Assembly (NCBI GenBank): GCA_964580655.1
Contig: CAZOMR010000042.1
Location: forward strand, 1-16,898
Length of the DNA stretch: 16,898 bases
Reading direction: 5' to 3'
Source of the DNA: CAZOMR01 sp964580655
Lineage (GTDB): Bacteria; RBG-13-61-14; CAZOMR01
Shown: piece by piece, positions 7,040 to 15,047 of the stretch
Position numbering within the stretch: position 1 is the first letter of the stretch
Layout: each line of letters begins with the position of its first letter
Position numbers and translations under genes: made by a program
Notes under the pieces: generated by a model
Database searches by the model: none
What the model was told of the DNA's origin: nothing
Seen by the model: the letters and a program-made list of their open reading frames with translations, nothing else

Positions 7040-7343
7040 AATACATTCCCCCAATAAAGTGTGTTATATTAAAGCAATATTTAGCATTTGTGAGCCGATT
7101 TATGGTGTTGTTCCCGGGATTTGTATAGAAAAGATTAAAACGTCTCCTGAAATCATAGCTTATATCAAAGAAACTTATGAAGAAGGAGAGGAGAAGGATT
7201 ACTATGAGGATGAATCTGATATACATTTATATTTGGATTATGAACCAGAAAAATATGATACTTTAGAAGCTCAAAGAGAAGAATTTGCAAAAGCTTTTCT
7301 TGAGACAATTGAAGAGCTTTTATCTTTGGGGAGAAATAAATAA
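7017..7343 (+). CDS. Small acidic ORF of unknown function upstream of the symporter
   Basis: An open frame of 108 codons from the ATG at 7017; the frame stays open back to an ATG at 6918, but there it overlaps the nuclease-like frame, which looks more protein-like. The last 70 residues are strongly acidic and helical (KETYEEGEEKDYYEDESD, then YEPEKYDTLEAQREEFAKAF), with no recognised motif. Its stop (7341-7343) directly abuts the symporter ATG at 7344, which suggests translational coupling. There is no good ribosome binding site at either start. It could be a genuine small gene or the C-terminal remnant of the same decayed gene whose start is at 6881, joined by an internal deletion and in another frame. 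Confidence 0.4.
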   Translation: MRNGYPFEIHSPNKVCYIKAIFSICEPIYGVVPGICIEKIKTSPEIIAYIKETYEEGEEKDYYEDESDIHLYLDYEPEKYDTLEAQREEFAKAFLETIEELLSLGRNK

Positions 7344-8126
7344 ATGTCCCTTGCCCGCATAGACATCTTCATTATATTCCTTTACATGGCCGGTATCATG
7401 ATTATGGGGGTTTATTTTGGCCGGTATGTAAAGAGTTCCAAGGACTATTTCATAGCTGGCAAGATGCTTCCGTGGTGGGCGATCGGGTTGAGTCTTGTTG
7501 TCTCGGACATCGGTGCGCTTGATTTCATTGCTGTCTCGGGTCAGGGGTTTGAATACGGGATAGTTGTCGCGAACTTCGACTGGATAGGATGCCTCCCTCC
7601 AATGATCCTCGGGGCACTGATCTTTGTGCCGTTTTACTGGCGGGCTGGTGTTTACACGATCCCTGAGTATCTTGGTCTTCGCTACAACTCTGCTGTTCGG
7701 GCTATCCAGGCTCTTTTATGGGGAAGCTTTCTCGCGTGCATGTTGGGCGTGATGTACTGGGCCACCGGGCTGATGTTCGAAGTATTCATCCCGATCCCTG
7801 ATGATCTTTTGGGCGGCGCGGCGCGAGGACTGCTTGAGCCTTTCTACGGCGATAACTGGAAGATCATGGTCTATATCATCCTGGTCGCGGTAGTTGTCGG
7901 GATTTATACGCTTGCCGGGGGCCTGTCCGCGGTGGTTATGACTGATGTTGTCCAGCTAATCATCATGTATGTGGGCGGGGTTGCAATCATTGTGCTCGGG
8001 CTGATAGCTGTCGGGGGACTGGGAGGTCTTCATGACAAGATATTCGCACTCGGGCCGGAGTATCATACCACTTCAAGCTCTTCCTTCCGGCTGACTCCAC
8101 CACGCCTTATCCGTGGCCGGGCATAA
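7344..8126 (+). CDS. Sodium:solute symporter (SSS family), N-terminal part of a frameshifted gene
   Basis: The first 260 codons encode the start of an SSS-family transporter: an N-terminal helix followed by SSKDYFIAGKMLPWWAIGLS, then YRAGVYTIPEYLGLRY-type residues (here FYWRAGVYTIPEYLGLRYN) and ALAGGLSAVVMTDVVQ-type residues (here TLAGGLSAVVMTDVVQ), the usual marks of helices 1 to 6. GGGGAG lies 10 bases before the ATG. Near 8066 the frame goes wrong: SSSSFRLTPPRLIRGRA is not family-like, while the other frame reads YHFKLFLPADS and continues correctly. With one base restored the protein would be about 534 residues, normal for SSS. The substrate cannot be told from the sequence (family members move sugars, amino acids, vitamins and anions with Na+). 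Confidence 0.85.
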   Translation: MSLARIDIFIIFLYMAGIMIMGVYFGRYVKSSKDYFIAGKMLPWWAIGLSLVVSDIGALDFIAVSGQGFEYGIVVANFDWIGCLPPMILGALIFVPFYWRAGVYTIPEYLGLRYNSAVRAIQALLWGSFLACMLGVMYWATGLMFEVFIPIPDDLLGGAARGLLEPFYGDNWKIMVYIILVAVVVGIYTLAGGLSAVVMTDVVQLIIMYVGGVAIIVLGLIAVGGLGGLHDKIFALGPEYHTTSSSSFRLTPPRLIRGRA

Positions 8127-8143
8127 TCTTCGGCCTGGCGTTT

Positions 8144-8947
8144 GTGCTTGCGCCGGCATACTGGCTCGGAAACCAGGCCATCATCCAGCGGACACTCGGG
8201 GCCCGGACAGAGTGGGACGCCAAGGCCGGGATCATCTGGGGAGGGTTTGTGCACGCGCTTATCCCTGTCCTTATCACTTTTCCGGGAATGATCGCGCTCG
8301 CACTTTATGCCGGGCACACGAGCGGAGACCGTGCATTTCCGCATCTTATCAGGGAGCTACTTCCTCCGGGGTTGACAGGGCTTGTGTTTGCCGCATTTCT
8401 GGCCGCGCTCATGAGTAGCGTGGACACAAACCTGAACAGCGCAGCAACTGTCTGGATGCGCGACATCTACCAGAAGTTCTTCGTCCGCCGCGCCTCTGAC
8501 CGGCATTACCTGAGAGTAGGCCGCCTGCTTACCCTGGTCTTCATAGTGTGGGGAATTCTGTTCGCACCGGTGGTTACCAAGTTCAGCGGGATGTACATAG
8601 CGATCCAGTCTTTCCTGACCGTTATCCAGGGTCCGAACCTGGCGTTAATCCTTCTCGGGATGCTCTGGATGAGGGCAAATGCCTGGGGCGGGCTCGCGGG
8701 CCTGTTTGCAGGGCTTACTATCTCGGTCAGTCTCTTCACACTGCATCACTTCCTCCATATTTTCACGAGCGATGACCCTTTTCTCTACATTGCATGGTGG
8801 AGCTTCGTAGGGTCAGTGATCGTGATAGTCGTAGTGAGCCTTCTCACAAGGCCTGAGCCGATTGAGAAGTTGCGGGGACTCGTGTTCAGGCTTAACCGTA
8901 ATGACGAGGATGTGCAGGCCGCGCTGAAGGAGAGGGCTAAGAAATGA
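8144..8947 (+). CDS. Sodium:solute symporter (SSS family), C-terminal part of a frameshifted gene
   Basis: This continues the transporter in the frame that opens at about 8066 with YHFKLFLPADS and PYPWPGIIFGLAF. It then has the family core APAYWLGNQAIIQRTLGA, the helix-8 region AAFLAALMSSVDTNLNSAAT with the conserved serines and Asp near the Na+ site, and the final helices. The GTG at 8144 is simply the first possible start codon and has no ribosome binding site, so separate translation is unlikely. The stop overlaps the next gene in ATGA (8944-8947). The break is either a real one-base deletion near 8066 or a base-calling error; the rest of both halves shows no further decay. Confidence 0.85.
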   Translation: MLAPAYWLGNQAIIQRTLGARTEWDAKAGIIWGGFVHALIPVLITFPGMIALALYAGHTSGDRAFPHLIRELLPPGLTGLVFAAFLAALMSSVDTNLNSAATVWMRDIYQKFFVRRASDRHYLRVGRLLTLVFIVWGILFAPVVTKFSGMYIAIQSFLTVIQGPNLALILLGMLWMRANAWGGLAGLFAGLTISVSLFTLHHFLHIFTSDDPFLYIAWWSFVGSVIVIVVVSLLTRPEPIEKLRGLVFRLNRNDEDVQAALKERAKK

Positions 8948-9180
8948 AGGAACTCTTTCAGGCCGCAGGCGAGGCCTTGATCGGCCTTCTTGGGATGATC
9001 CCGATGTGGGGGGTCAAGGTTCTCGTGGTGCTGGTCTTCGCGGGACTTGTGATCCTGGCACTGCGCTTGCCGCGCGACTACATCTTTATAGGGGCACCTG
9101 ACAAAAGCAGGTGGCGAGATGTCCGTATATGGATCGTGGTGGTAGCGATACTTGAGGTTCTGGTCTATTTATTTTTCTAG
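8944..9180 (+). CDS. Small two-helix membrane protein coupled to the symporter
   Basis: A 78-residue protein with two predicted transmembrane helices (about 22-40 and 60-78) joined by a short polar loop, LRLPRDYIFIGAPDKSRWRD. Its ATG overlaps the symporter stop in ATGA, so it is translated together with it. Some SSS transporters have a small partner subunit, but this one does not look like the known DUF4212 type. A role in assembly or gating of the symporter is inferred from coupling alone. No catalytic motif is seen. Confidence 0.7.
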   Translation: MKELFQAAGEALIGLLGMIPMWGVKVLVVLVFAGLVILALRLPRDYIFIGAPDKSRWRDVRIWIVVVAILEVLVYLFF

Positions 9181-9189
9181 GACGAAAAA

Positions 9190-9468
9190 ATGAGCGAATC
9201 CGAGAAACCCGGAGAACCTGAGAAAAAATCCGAACAGGTCTTTGAACCGCTTTTGGCCATAGGTGTGTTCCTGGCTGTTTTCGGAGTGGTGATCCTGTAT
9301 GCCACAAGTGTGCCGGATGAGTTCTGGGATAAATTCATCAATTTCTCAGCCGGCATTTTGCTTGTGGGGATCGGGCTTTTCTGTTTTTTCCTGGGTATGT
9401 CGCGATCTAGAAAGGCCAGAAGCAAAACGCATGATACTCCGAAGGATCTGCAGGACCACCGAGACTGA
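9190..9468 (+). CDS. Small two-helix membrane protein of the symporter unit
   Basis: A 92-residue protein with a charged, Pro- and Glu-rich N-terminus (about 1-17), two predicted transmembrane helices (about 19-39 and 51-70) and a basic, polar tail. It starts 9 bases after the previous gene, with AGGA at the preceding stop as a weak ribosome binding site, and ends 5 bases before the next ATG. I recognise no family. The short exposed loop between the helices is VPDEFWDKF. The tight spacing places it in the same transcript as the symporter. Confidence 0.62.
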   Translation: MSESEKPGEPEKKSEQVFEPLLAIGVFLAVFGVVILYATSVPDEFWDKFINFSAGILLVGIGLFCFFLGMSRSRKARSKTHDTPKDLQDHRD

Positions 9469-9473
9469 TCAAG

Positions 9474-10049
9474 ATGCTGATCTTCAAGCCGCGGGTCAAA
9501 AAGGAAGAGGCTGAGAAGCTTTTGTCCAAACGGGGAAAATTCCTTTCTTTCCGCCGACAGACCCCGGTGCGAGTTGAGCTTGTGGAGATTCCTTATTATT
9601 TTTTCACATTGGATGTATCCTTGAAGTCCGGCAAAACGAGGCCGTTTTGCGCCGCTCTGGATGGCATCCTCGGGACATTTGCCATGGTTGATCCGGAAGC
9701 GCTTGAATCCGAGGATTGCGATATGGCTTTCGAGTTTTGTTTCGGGTTAGATAGTGATGACGCCAAGAGAAGGATATTCGATGAATGCCGCTGGGAGTTA
9801 TATCGCCGGGCCTTAAAGGATCGCGAGGCATACAAGATAAAGAAGATAAGCGAGCCGACCATGTGTTACTATCCTTACTGGGTGGGATACATGGAGAGAA
9901 AGAGAAAATGGGATTTCGCGGCGCTGGATGCCGTGACAGGGATAATTCAGGGAGGGCCCATGCGCAGAGTATTCATCCAAGCATTCTGCGATAAAAGCGG
10001 GAAGGCTAGCGAAAGCAGTGAAGACCAGAGGGCCAATGCGCTTGTTTAG
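9474..10049 (+). CDS. Soluble protein of unknown function with an internally duplicated motif
   Basis: A 191-residue protein with no signal peptide and no membrane helix. Two segments resemble each other: IPYYFFTLDVSLKSGKT followed by AALDGILG (39-67), and CYYPYWVGYMERKRK followed by AALDAVTG (131-157). Each reads as an aromatic strand, a basic turn, then A-A-L-D-x-x-x-G, so the protein probably holds two copies of a small beta-rich unit around a charged helical middle (about 75-125). I do not recognise a named family. It starts 5 bases after the preceding membrane-protein gene. Context suggests a cytoplasmic partner of the transporter group, but it may equally be unrelated. Confidence 0.65.
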   Translation: MLIFKPRVKKEEAEKLLSKRGKFLSFRRQTPVRVELVEIPYYFFTLDVSLKSGKTRPFCAALDGILGTFAMVDPEALESEDCDMAFEFCFGLDSDDAKRRIFDECRWELYRRALKDREAYKIKKISEPTMCYYPYWVGYMERKRKWDFAALDAVTGIIQGGPMRRVFIQAFCDKSGKASESSEDQRANALV

Positions 10050-10094
10050 CATCTCGGTCGGGCCGGTGAAAAAAGTCCGGGAGGGGTTTGGCGG

Positions 10095-10880
10095 ATGGTG
10101 AACCTGCATGACATGATGGGCCTTGCGCTCAAGGTGGCCGAGAAGGCGGGCCGGATTCAGAAGGATCATCTTGGCAAGCTCAAGGGGTACGAGTTGAAGG
10201 GCGTAGCGAACCTGGTTACCGAGGTGGACCTGGCCTGCGAGGAAACGATAATCGGCATGATCCGGGAGGGGTATCCGGATCACGGTTTTCTGGCCGAGGA
10301 GCGCGGGGCAGAGCGCGGGGATGCTGATAATGTCTGGATCATTGATCCACTGGACGGCACCACCAACTACGCTCACGGGTATCTGCGCTTTTGCGTCTCC
10401 ATCGCCCTTCAGGTCAAAGGCACGGTGGAGCTGGGTGTGGTTTATGACCCGATGATGAATGAGACATACAGGGCAATCCGGGGCCAGGGATCATTCCTCA
10501 ATGATACGCCACTTGAGGTGAGCGCAGTGGAGCGGTTGGAGGATGCGCTTTTAGGCACCGGGTTTTCCTATGACAGGGGAGCCAGACTTGGCAGGAGTCT
10601 CAGGATTTTTGAAAGAATTATACCGGAAGTCCAGTCCGTCCGTAGAGACGGGAGCGCGGCTTTGAACCTGTGTTATGTTGCCGCAGGCAGGTTTGACGGC
10701 TTCTGGGAGTTTCATCTCAATCCCTGGGACATAGCGGCCGGGAAGCTTATCATAGAGGAAGCGGGTGGCAAGGTCACGGACCTTGGTGGAAAACCAGTTC
10801 CCCTGGATAAACAAGAAATATGGGCGAGCAACGGAAAGGTTCACCAGGAATTGATCAGGCTGGTAAAGGGCCTGGCCTGA
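10095..10880 (+). CDS. Inositol monophosphatase family protein
   Basis: A 261-residue Mg2+-dependent phosphatase of the IMPase/SuhB family, full length. All metal sites are visible: E68-E69 in FLAEERG, WIIDPLDGTTNY with D84 and D87, and NPWDIAAG with D212. RRDGSAAL (183-190) is the usual core segment. Likely substrates are myo-inositol-1-phosphate or related sugar phosphates; the family includes fructose-1,6-bisphosphatases, and the exact substrate cannot be read. GGGAGGGG (10079-10086) lies 8 bases before the ATG. It begins a run of four genes with SppA, GalT and a radical SAM protein. Confidence 0.92.
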   Translation: MVNLHDMMGLALKVAEKAGRIQKDHLGKLKGYELKGVANLVTEVDLACEETIIGMIREGYPDHGFLAEERGAERGDADNVWIIDPLDGTTNYAHGYLRFCVSIALQVKGTVELGVVYDPMMNETYRAIRGQGSFLNDTPLEVSAVERLEDALLGTGFSYDRGARLGRSLRIFERIIPEVQSVRRDGSAALNLCYVAAGRFDGFWEFHLNPWDIAAGKLIIEEAGGKVTDLGGKPVPLDKQEIWASNGKVHQELIRLVKGLA

Positions 10881-10906
10881 GGAGAAGGAGACATAGGAGG
10901 GAAAAA

Positions 10907-12616
10907 ATGAAGAGGAAGAGATTGATAGTTATTCTGGTCGTAGTTGCGGGGATCAGCTTTTCTATCCTGGCCCTCAAGACGCCGCGGCTTAGTTCCGATT
11001 CAGTGTTGTTGATGGAGATCGGCGGTGATATTCCGGAGGCTCCCCCGGCCTGGAGTCCGATCATGGCGCTTATTGAAAAGCCCTTGCCCATCATGCTTGA
11101 CAAGATCATGGCCTTGCGCAAGGCGAAGGTGGACTCCCATGTCAAGGCCGTGGTTCTGAAGATCACGCCCTGTTCCTTTGGCCTGGCAAAGGCCCAGGAG
11201 TTGCGGGATGCGATCAATGATTACAGGGAGAGCAAAAAGCCGATCGCGGCCTACCTGGAGGGCGGAGGGAATCTCGAATATTACATTGCCTGCGCATGCG
11301 AGGATGTTTACATCGCGGAGTCCTCGATGTTGGGCCTGAACGGCCTTGCAAGCCGCAGTATCTTTCTGGGCGGGATATGGGAGAAGATATATGTGGATAT
11401 GGAGGTGGATAAGATCAAGGAATATAAGAGCGCCGGGGACATGCTGGGTGCAAAGGATATGTCGCCTGAGTTGAGGGAGATGCTGGATAGTCTTCTTGAT
11501 AGCGAATACGAGCAGTTATTGAGCGGGATCGCCGAGGCGCGCGGCATGGACAAGAGCGAGGTTGAAGGGATTGTGGACGAGCTTTACATGTTTCCCGATA
11601 AATATTTGGAGGCCGGACTGGTTGACGGGATAAAGTATCTGGATGAGGTATTGGAGGAATTCAAGTCATCCGGGAATTCAAAGGCAAAGGTGGTGACGGA
11701 AAAGGAATATGCGAAGATAGAGCCATCGCGCCTGGGAATCAATCGCGGGCCAAAGGTAGCGGTGGTATATGGAGTGGGAAATATCGTGACCGGGGATCCT
11801 GGCGGACAGCCCTTCAGCGGGGATGTGATGGGCTCGGATAGAATGGTCAAGGAACTTAAGAAGGTTGCGGAGGATGACTCTGTCAAGGCGGTTATCTTCA
11901 GGATTGACTCCGGCGGCGGCTCTGCCCTGGCCTCGGACCTGATATGGCGCGCGACACAGAGGATAAGGGAGAAGAAGCCCTTTGTGGTCTCAATGTCCGA
12001 TGTGGCCGGGTCCGGGGGATATTACATTGCCTGCGGTGCGGACAAGATAGTTGCCCAACCTGGAACCATTACCGGAAGCATAGGCGTACTGACATCTCAC
12101 CTCGGTCTGGGCCGGCTTCTGAAAAAGATCGGTGTCAACACGGTGACGCTCAGCCGCGGAAGATTCGGAGACTACGGTGATTGGACAAGGAGCCTGACCC
12201 CGGGTGAAAGGGATAAGACACGAAGCTGGATACAGGAGATCTACGAGATGTTTACAGGCAAGGTGAGCCAGGGCCGTGGACTCTCTAAGGATCAGGTGAA
12301 GGAGATCGGGAGAGGAAGGGTCTGGACAGGTGCCCAGGCAAAGGGTATTGGGCTGATTGATGAGACCGGCGGAATAATGACCGCGGTCAAGCTGGTCAAG
12401 GAGAATCTGGGCGTGCCAGAGGACAAGGATGTGAAACTGGTCTATAAGAGGCCTCCGATGACCATGTGGCAGTTTATCTTAGGCCGGGGCTCAGATGTTT
12501 TTATGCAGACATTACTCACAAAAGATGAGCAGGAATTTCTAAAGTATTCACGGAGCATGAGCCTTTACCGGGAGCATGAGCCTTTGTTTCTGATGCCGAC
12601 TATCAGAATTCAATAA
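10907..12616 (+). CDS. sppA: Signal peptide peptidase SppA, long (67K-type) form
   Basis: A 569-residue membrane-anchored serine protease that degrades cleaved signal peptides. An N-terminal transmembrane anchor (about 5-23) follows the basic MKRKR start. Two ClpP-like domains follow, as in E. coli SppA. The first carries the general-base lysine in KIKEYKSAGDML (K174); the second carries the nucleophile in SDVAGSGGYYIACGAD (S369), followed by QPGTITGSIGV. Both catalytic residues are therefore present. The ATG at 10907 has AGGAGGG 5 bases upstream; an upstream in-frame start at 10820 lies within the phosphatase gene and would add a charged stretch before the anchor. The gene is 26 bases from the phosphatase and 24 bases from galT. 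Confidence 0.93.
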   Translation: MKRKRLIVILVVVAGISFSILALKTPRLSSDSVLLMEIGGDIPEAPPAWSPIMALIEKPLPIMLDKIMALRKAKVDSHVKAVVLKITPCSFGLAKAQELRDAINDYRESKKPIAAYLEGGGNLEYYIACACEDVYIAESSMLGLNGLASRSIFLGGIWEKIYVDMEVDKIKEYKSAGDMLGAKDMSPELREMLDSLLDSEYEQLLSGIAEARGMDKSEVEGIVDELYMFPDKYLEAGLVDGIKYLDEVLEEFKSSGNSKAKVVTEKEYAKIEPSRLGINRGPKVAVVYGVGNIVTGDPGGQPFSGDVMGSDRMVKELKKVAEDDSVKAVIFRIDSGGGSALASDLIWRATQRIREKKPFVVSMSDVAGSGGYYIACGADKIVAQPGTITGSIGVLTSHLGLGRLLKKIGVNTVTLSRGRFGDYGDWTRSLTPGERDKTRSWIQEIYEMFTGKVSQGRGLSKDQVKEIGRGRVWTGAQAKGIGLIDETGGIMTAVKLVKENLGVPEDKDVKLVYKRPPMTMWQFILGRGSDVFMQTLLTKDEQEFLKYSRSMSLYREHEPLFLMPTIRIQ

Positions 12617-12640
12617 ACATCAATAGGAGGATTTTTAATT

Positions 12641-13660
12641 ATGAGCGAGATCCGTCAGGACTTGACCACGAACGAGTGGGTTATCTTGGCTACTGAGCGG
12701 GCAAAGAGGCCTCATGATTTTGCAAAACCAGCAAAAGAGATGCCGCCTGATTTTTCGGATGATTGCCCGTTTTGTCCGGGCAATGAGGCCAGGACTCCGC
12801 CGGAGCTTCTCGCTTACCGATCCGGGGACAGGGCCAATGATTCGAACTGGTGGGTGCGGGTTATTCCCAATAAGTTCGCGGCCTTAAACCCGAGTGGCAC
12901 CATCGAGCGCAAAATTGAGAATGGCTTTTTTCGCAAGATGAACGGGGTGGGTCACCATGAGGTCTTGATTGAGAGTCCCAGGCACAACCTGTATATTCCG
13001 CACATGGAAGATCATCAGGTTGAGGAGATCATCCTGGCTATACGGGAAAGATACCAGGTTTTACGGCAGGACCCCACTATTCGCGTCATCGTGATCTTCA
13101 AGAATCACGGGTCTGCGGCCGGGACCTCGCTTGAGCACCCGCACTGTCAGATCGTTGCCACGCCGATTGTTCCGCAGTCATTGCGTCGGAGGCTGGCTGT
13201 TGCCACCCGGTATTATGACGACAGCGGCGGCTGTATTTACTGCGACATGATCGAGATGGAGCGAAAGGCCGGAGTGAGGGTTATCGAGGACAGCGATGAA
13301 TTTATAGTAATTCATCCCTTCGCATCCCGCTCACCCTTTGAGACCTGGATACTCCCGACTCGGCACTCCGCAAGCTTCGGGAGAATCGAGACAGAACAGG
13401 CAAAGGCCCTGGGCAAAGTGCTGAGGCGCACGCTTGCGGGAACATTCAAGATTCTCGGCAACCCTGACTTCAACCTGGTAATTCACACCGCGCCGATCAA
13501 GGACGAGGATGAGGATTACTTTCACTGGTATATGCGCCTGATCCCGCGGGTGACCACGCAGGCCGGGTTCGAGATAGGCAGTGGCATTTTTATAAACAGC
13601 GCCATGCCGGAGGATACCGCGGCCAGCCTCCGGGAGGCAGAGGTCCTGCCAGCGGGTTGA
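12641..13660 (+). CDS. galT: Galactose-1-phosphate uridylyltransferase
   Basis: A 339-residue HIT-superfamily GalT. The enzyme swaps UMP between UDP-glucose and galactose-1-phosphate in the Leloir pathway. Zinc ligands are DCPFCPG (C42, C45) and the histidines of GVGHHE. The active site is HPHCQ (166-170), with H168 as the histidine that is uridylylated; most GalT proteins have HPHGQ or HPHSQ. A further CIYC pair (C198, C201) and YFHWYMRLIPR complete the family pattern. AGGAGG lies 9 bases upstream. It ends in a 4-base overlap with the next gene. No galK or galE is in the window. ADP-glucose phosphorylase-like activity is an alternative for some relatives. Confidence 0.9.
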   Translation: MSEIRQDLTTNEWVILATERAKRPHDFAKPAKEMPPDFSDDCPFCPGNEARTPPELLAYRSGDRANDSNWWVRVIPNKFAALNPSGTIERKIENGFFRKMNGVGHHEVLIESPRHNLYIPHMEDHQVEEIILAIRERYQVLRQDPTIRVIVIFKNHGSAAGTSLEHPHCQIVATPIVPQSLRRRLAVATRYYDDSGGCIYCDMIEMERKAGVRVIEDSDEFIVIHPFASRSPFETWILPTRHSASFGRIETEQAKALGKVLRRTLAGTFKILGNPDFNLVIHTAPIKDEDEDYFHWYMRLIPRVTTQAGFEIGSGIFINSAMPEDTAASLREAEVLPAG

Positions 13661-15015
13661 GAAGGATGCGGATACTTTTAACCTCGGCTCCCTTTTATCC
13701 TGATCCGGTAAAGTCTAAGCTAATAGACATCTCGCCGCCCCTCGCAATATATCTTCTGGCCTCGCTTGCCGAGCTGGCGGGACATGATGTCCAGGTTTTG
13801 GACCCATGTCTTTATAAGGACCTGGAATCCGAGGAAGAATTCCGAAAAGCCTTTTCAGGCTATGATGCGCTCTGCTTTTCCGCTACATCCTCCACATGGC
13901 CTGAGACAGCGCGAACACTCAAGCGGCTTCAACTCAAAACCGACCGGCCTTTCATTATCCTTGGAGGACTGCACGCAAGCCTTTTTGATGAATATCTTTT
14001 GCGAAAATTCCCGATTGACTTCATTGTCCGGGGCGAGGGCGAAAAGACACTCCCGGCCCTGCTAGATGCTTTAGGGCAAGGTAGAGACCCGGGAGCGGTG
14101 GATGGCATAAGCTTCCTTCAAGGAGGCGAAGTCATCCGTACCCCTGAGAGGGCTTTGCTCAGTGAAGATGAGTTGAACGAGAATTCGGTTCCGCGCTATG
14201 ACCTCATACCTCCGGGCTATTATCACCTTCTCCCGGTCGAGACCTCACGCGGATGCCGGTATCGGTGTGTATTCTGCAGTATAAGGAATCCGCGCACCTG
14301 GCGAGGAATAAGTCCCCAGGCAGTGGCCAAGGTTCTCGACCGGGCCGAGCCATACCTGGATAGTGTGTTAGAGCGAGGGTGGCATGTGGTTGACGACTGT
14401 TTTTTATCCAGGGGTCAAGACCTGGATGCCTTGAGCGAGGCCCTTTGCAAAAGCGACGGCGCCTTTGCCTTGAACAGCAGGGTGAATGAATTTCTTGATC
14501 CGCTAAAACTCAAGAGCTATACCCGGCTGAATGTCTTGTTGTGTGAGATCGGAGTGGAGTGCGGGTATAAGGATGGCTTAAGAAGGGTCAAAAAGGGCAT
14601 CTTGCTTGAGCAGGTGGATGAATGTGCAAGGATTCTCCGCGAGCGGGAACTCATTGACCGAATAAATTTTTCATACATCATCGGCCTTCCCTGGGAGCGC
14701 CGAGTCGAAGCCATGGATACAATCAAGTATGCCTTCGGCATTGCCAAAAAATATGGAGGGGGGATAGAACTGGGGTGGCATGTAGTGTATCCGGGGTCGG
14801 AGATATATTTTCATCCTGAGATTTATGGTGTCGAGATGAGCCCGGAGATTTATGACCGCAAGGCATGGTGGAGAGATAAAAAGCTTTTTTATCTGATGCG
14901 GCCTGAGCTCTCGCGGGCAGATGTGAAGGACATCCTGTATCTGCTCTCCTGGTACAAAGAAATTCATCCCTCAATACGCACCCATTTCTGGCTTGAGGAA
15001 AAAAAAGAAGAATAG
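13657..15015 (+). CDS. B12-binding-type radical SAM protein
   Basis: A 452-residue protein. The N-terminal Rossmann-like domain (about 4-140: RILLTSAP, ISPPLAIYLLASLAE, FIILGGLHAS, FIVRGEGEKTL) is that of cobalamin-binding radical SAM proteins. The radical SAM domain follows, with ETSRGCRYRCVFC (C200, C204, C207) in canonical CX3CX2C spacing. A C-terminal helical region ends in a lysine/glutamate-rich tail. The substrate is unknown; relatives methylate or rearrange lipids, cofactors and natural products. The TTG at 13657 overlaps the galT stop. An ATG at 13666 is an alternative start, with GAGAAGG directly before it and hence unusually close. It is the last gene of the phosphatase-SppA-GalT run. 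Confidence 0.88.
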   Translation: MRRMRILLTSAPFYPDPVKSKLIDISPPLAIYLLASLAELAGHDVQVLDPCLYKDLESEEEFRKAFSGYDALCFSATSSTWPETARTLKRLQLKTDRPFIILGGLHASLFDEYLLRKFPIDFIVRGEGEKTLPALLDALGQGRDPGAVDGISFLQGGEVIRTPERALLSEDELNENSVPRYDLIPPGYYHLLPVETSRGCRYRCVFCSIRNPRTWRGISPQAVAKVLDRAEPYLDSVLERGWHVVDDCFLSRGQDLDALSEALCKSDGAFALNSRVNEFLDPLKLKSYTRLNVLLCEIGVECGYKDGLRRVKKGILLEQVDECARILRERELIDRINFSYIIGLPWERRVEAMDTIKYAFGIAKKYGGGIELGWHVVYPGSEIYFHPEIYGVEMSPEIYDRKAWWRDKKLFYLMRPELSRADVKDILYLLSWYKEIHPSIRTHFWLEEKKEE

Positions 15016-15047
15016 CCTGGTCCCAAGGGGCTGATCGCCTTGAAACA

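Noticed and set aside
8060..8075. Programmed ribosomal frameshift in the symporter
   Set aside because: No slippery heptamer and no strong downstream hairpin is visible; known SSS genes are not expressed this way.
9813..10376. Minus-strand open frame of 187 codons
   Set aside because: Spans the end of one plus-strand gene and the start of the phosphatase gene, with no motif; a shadow of the conserved phosphatase coding.
10820..10906. Upstream extension of SppA
   Set aside because: The added residues are charged, overlap the phosphatase gene and precede the normal basic start and anchor; the ATG at 10907 has a strong ribosome binding site.
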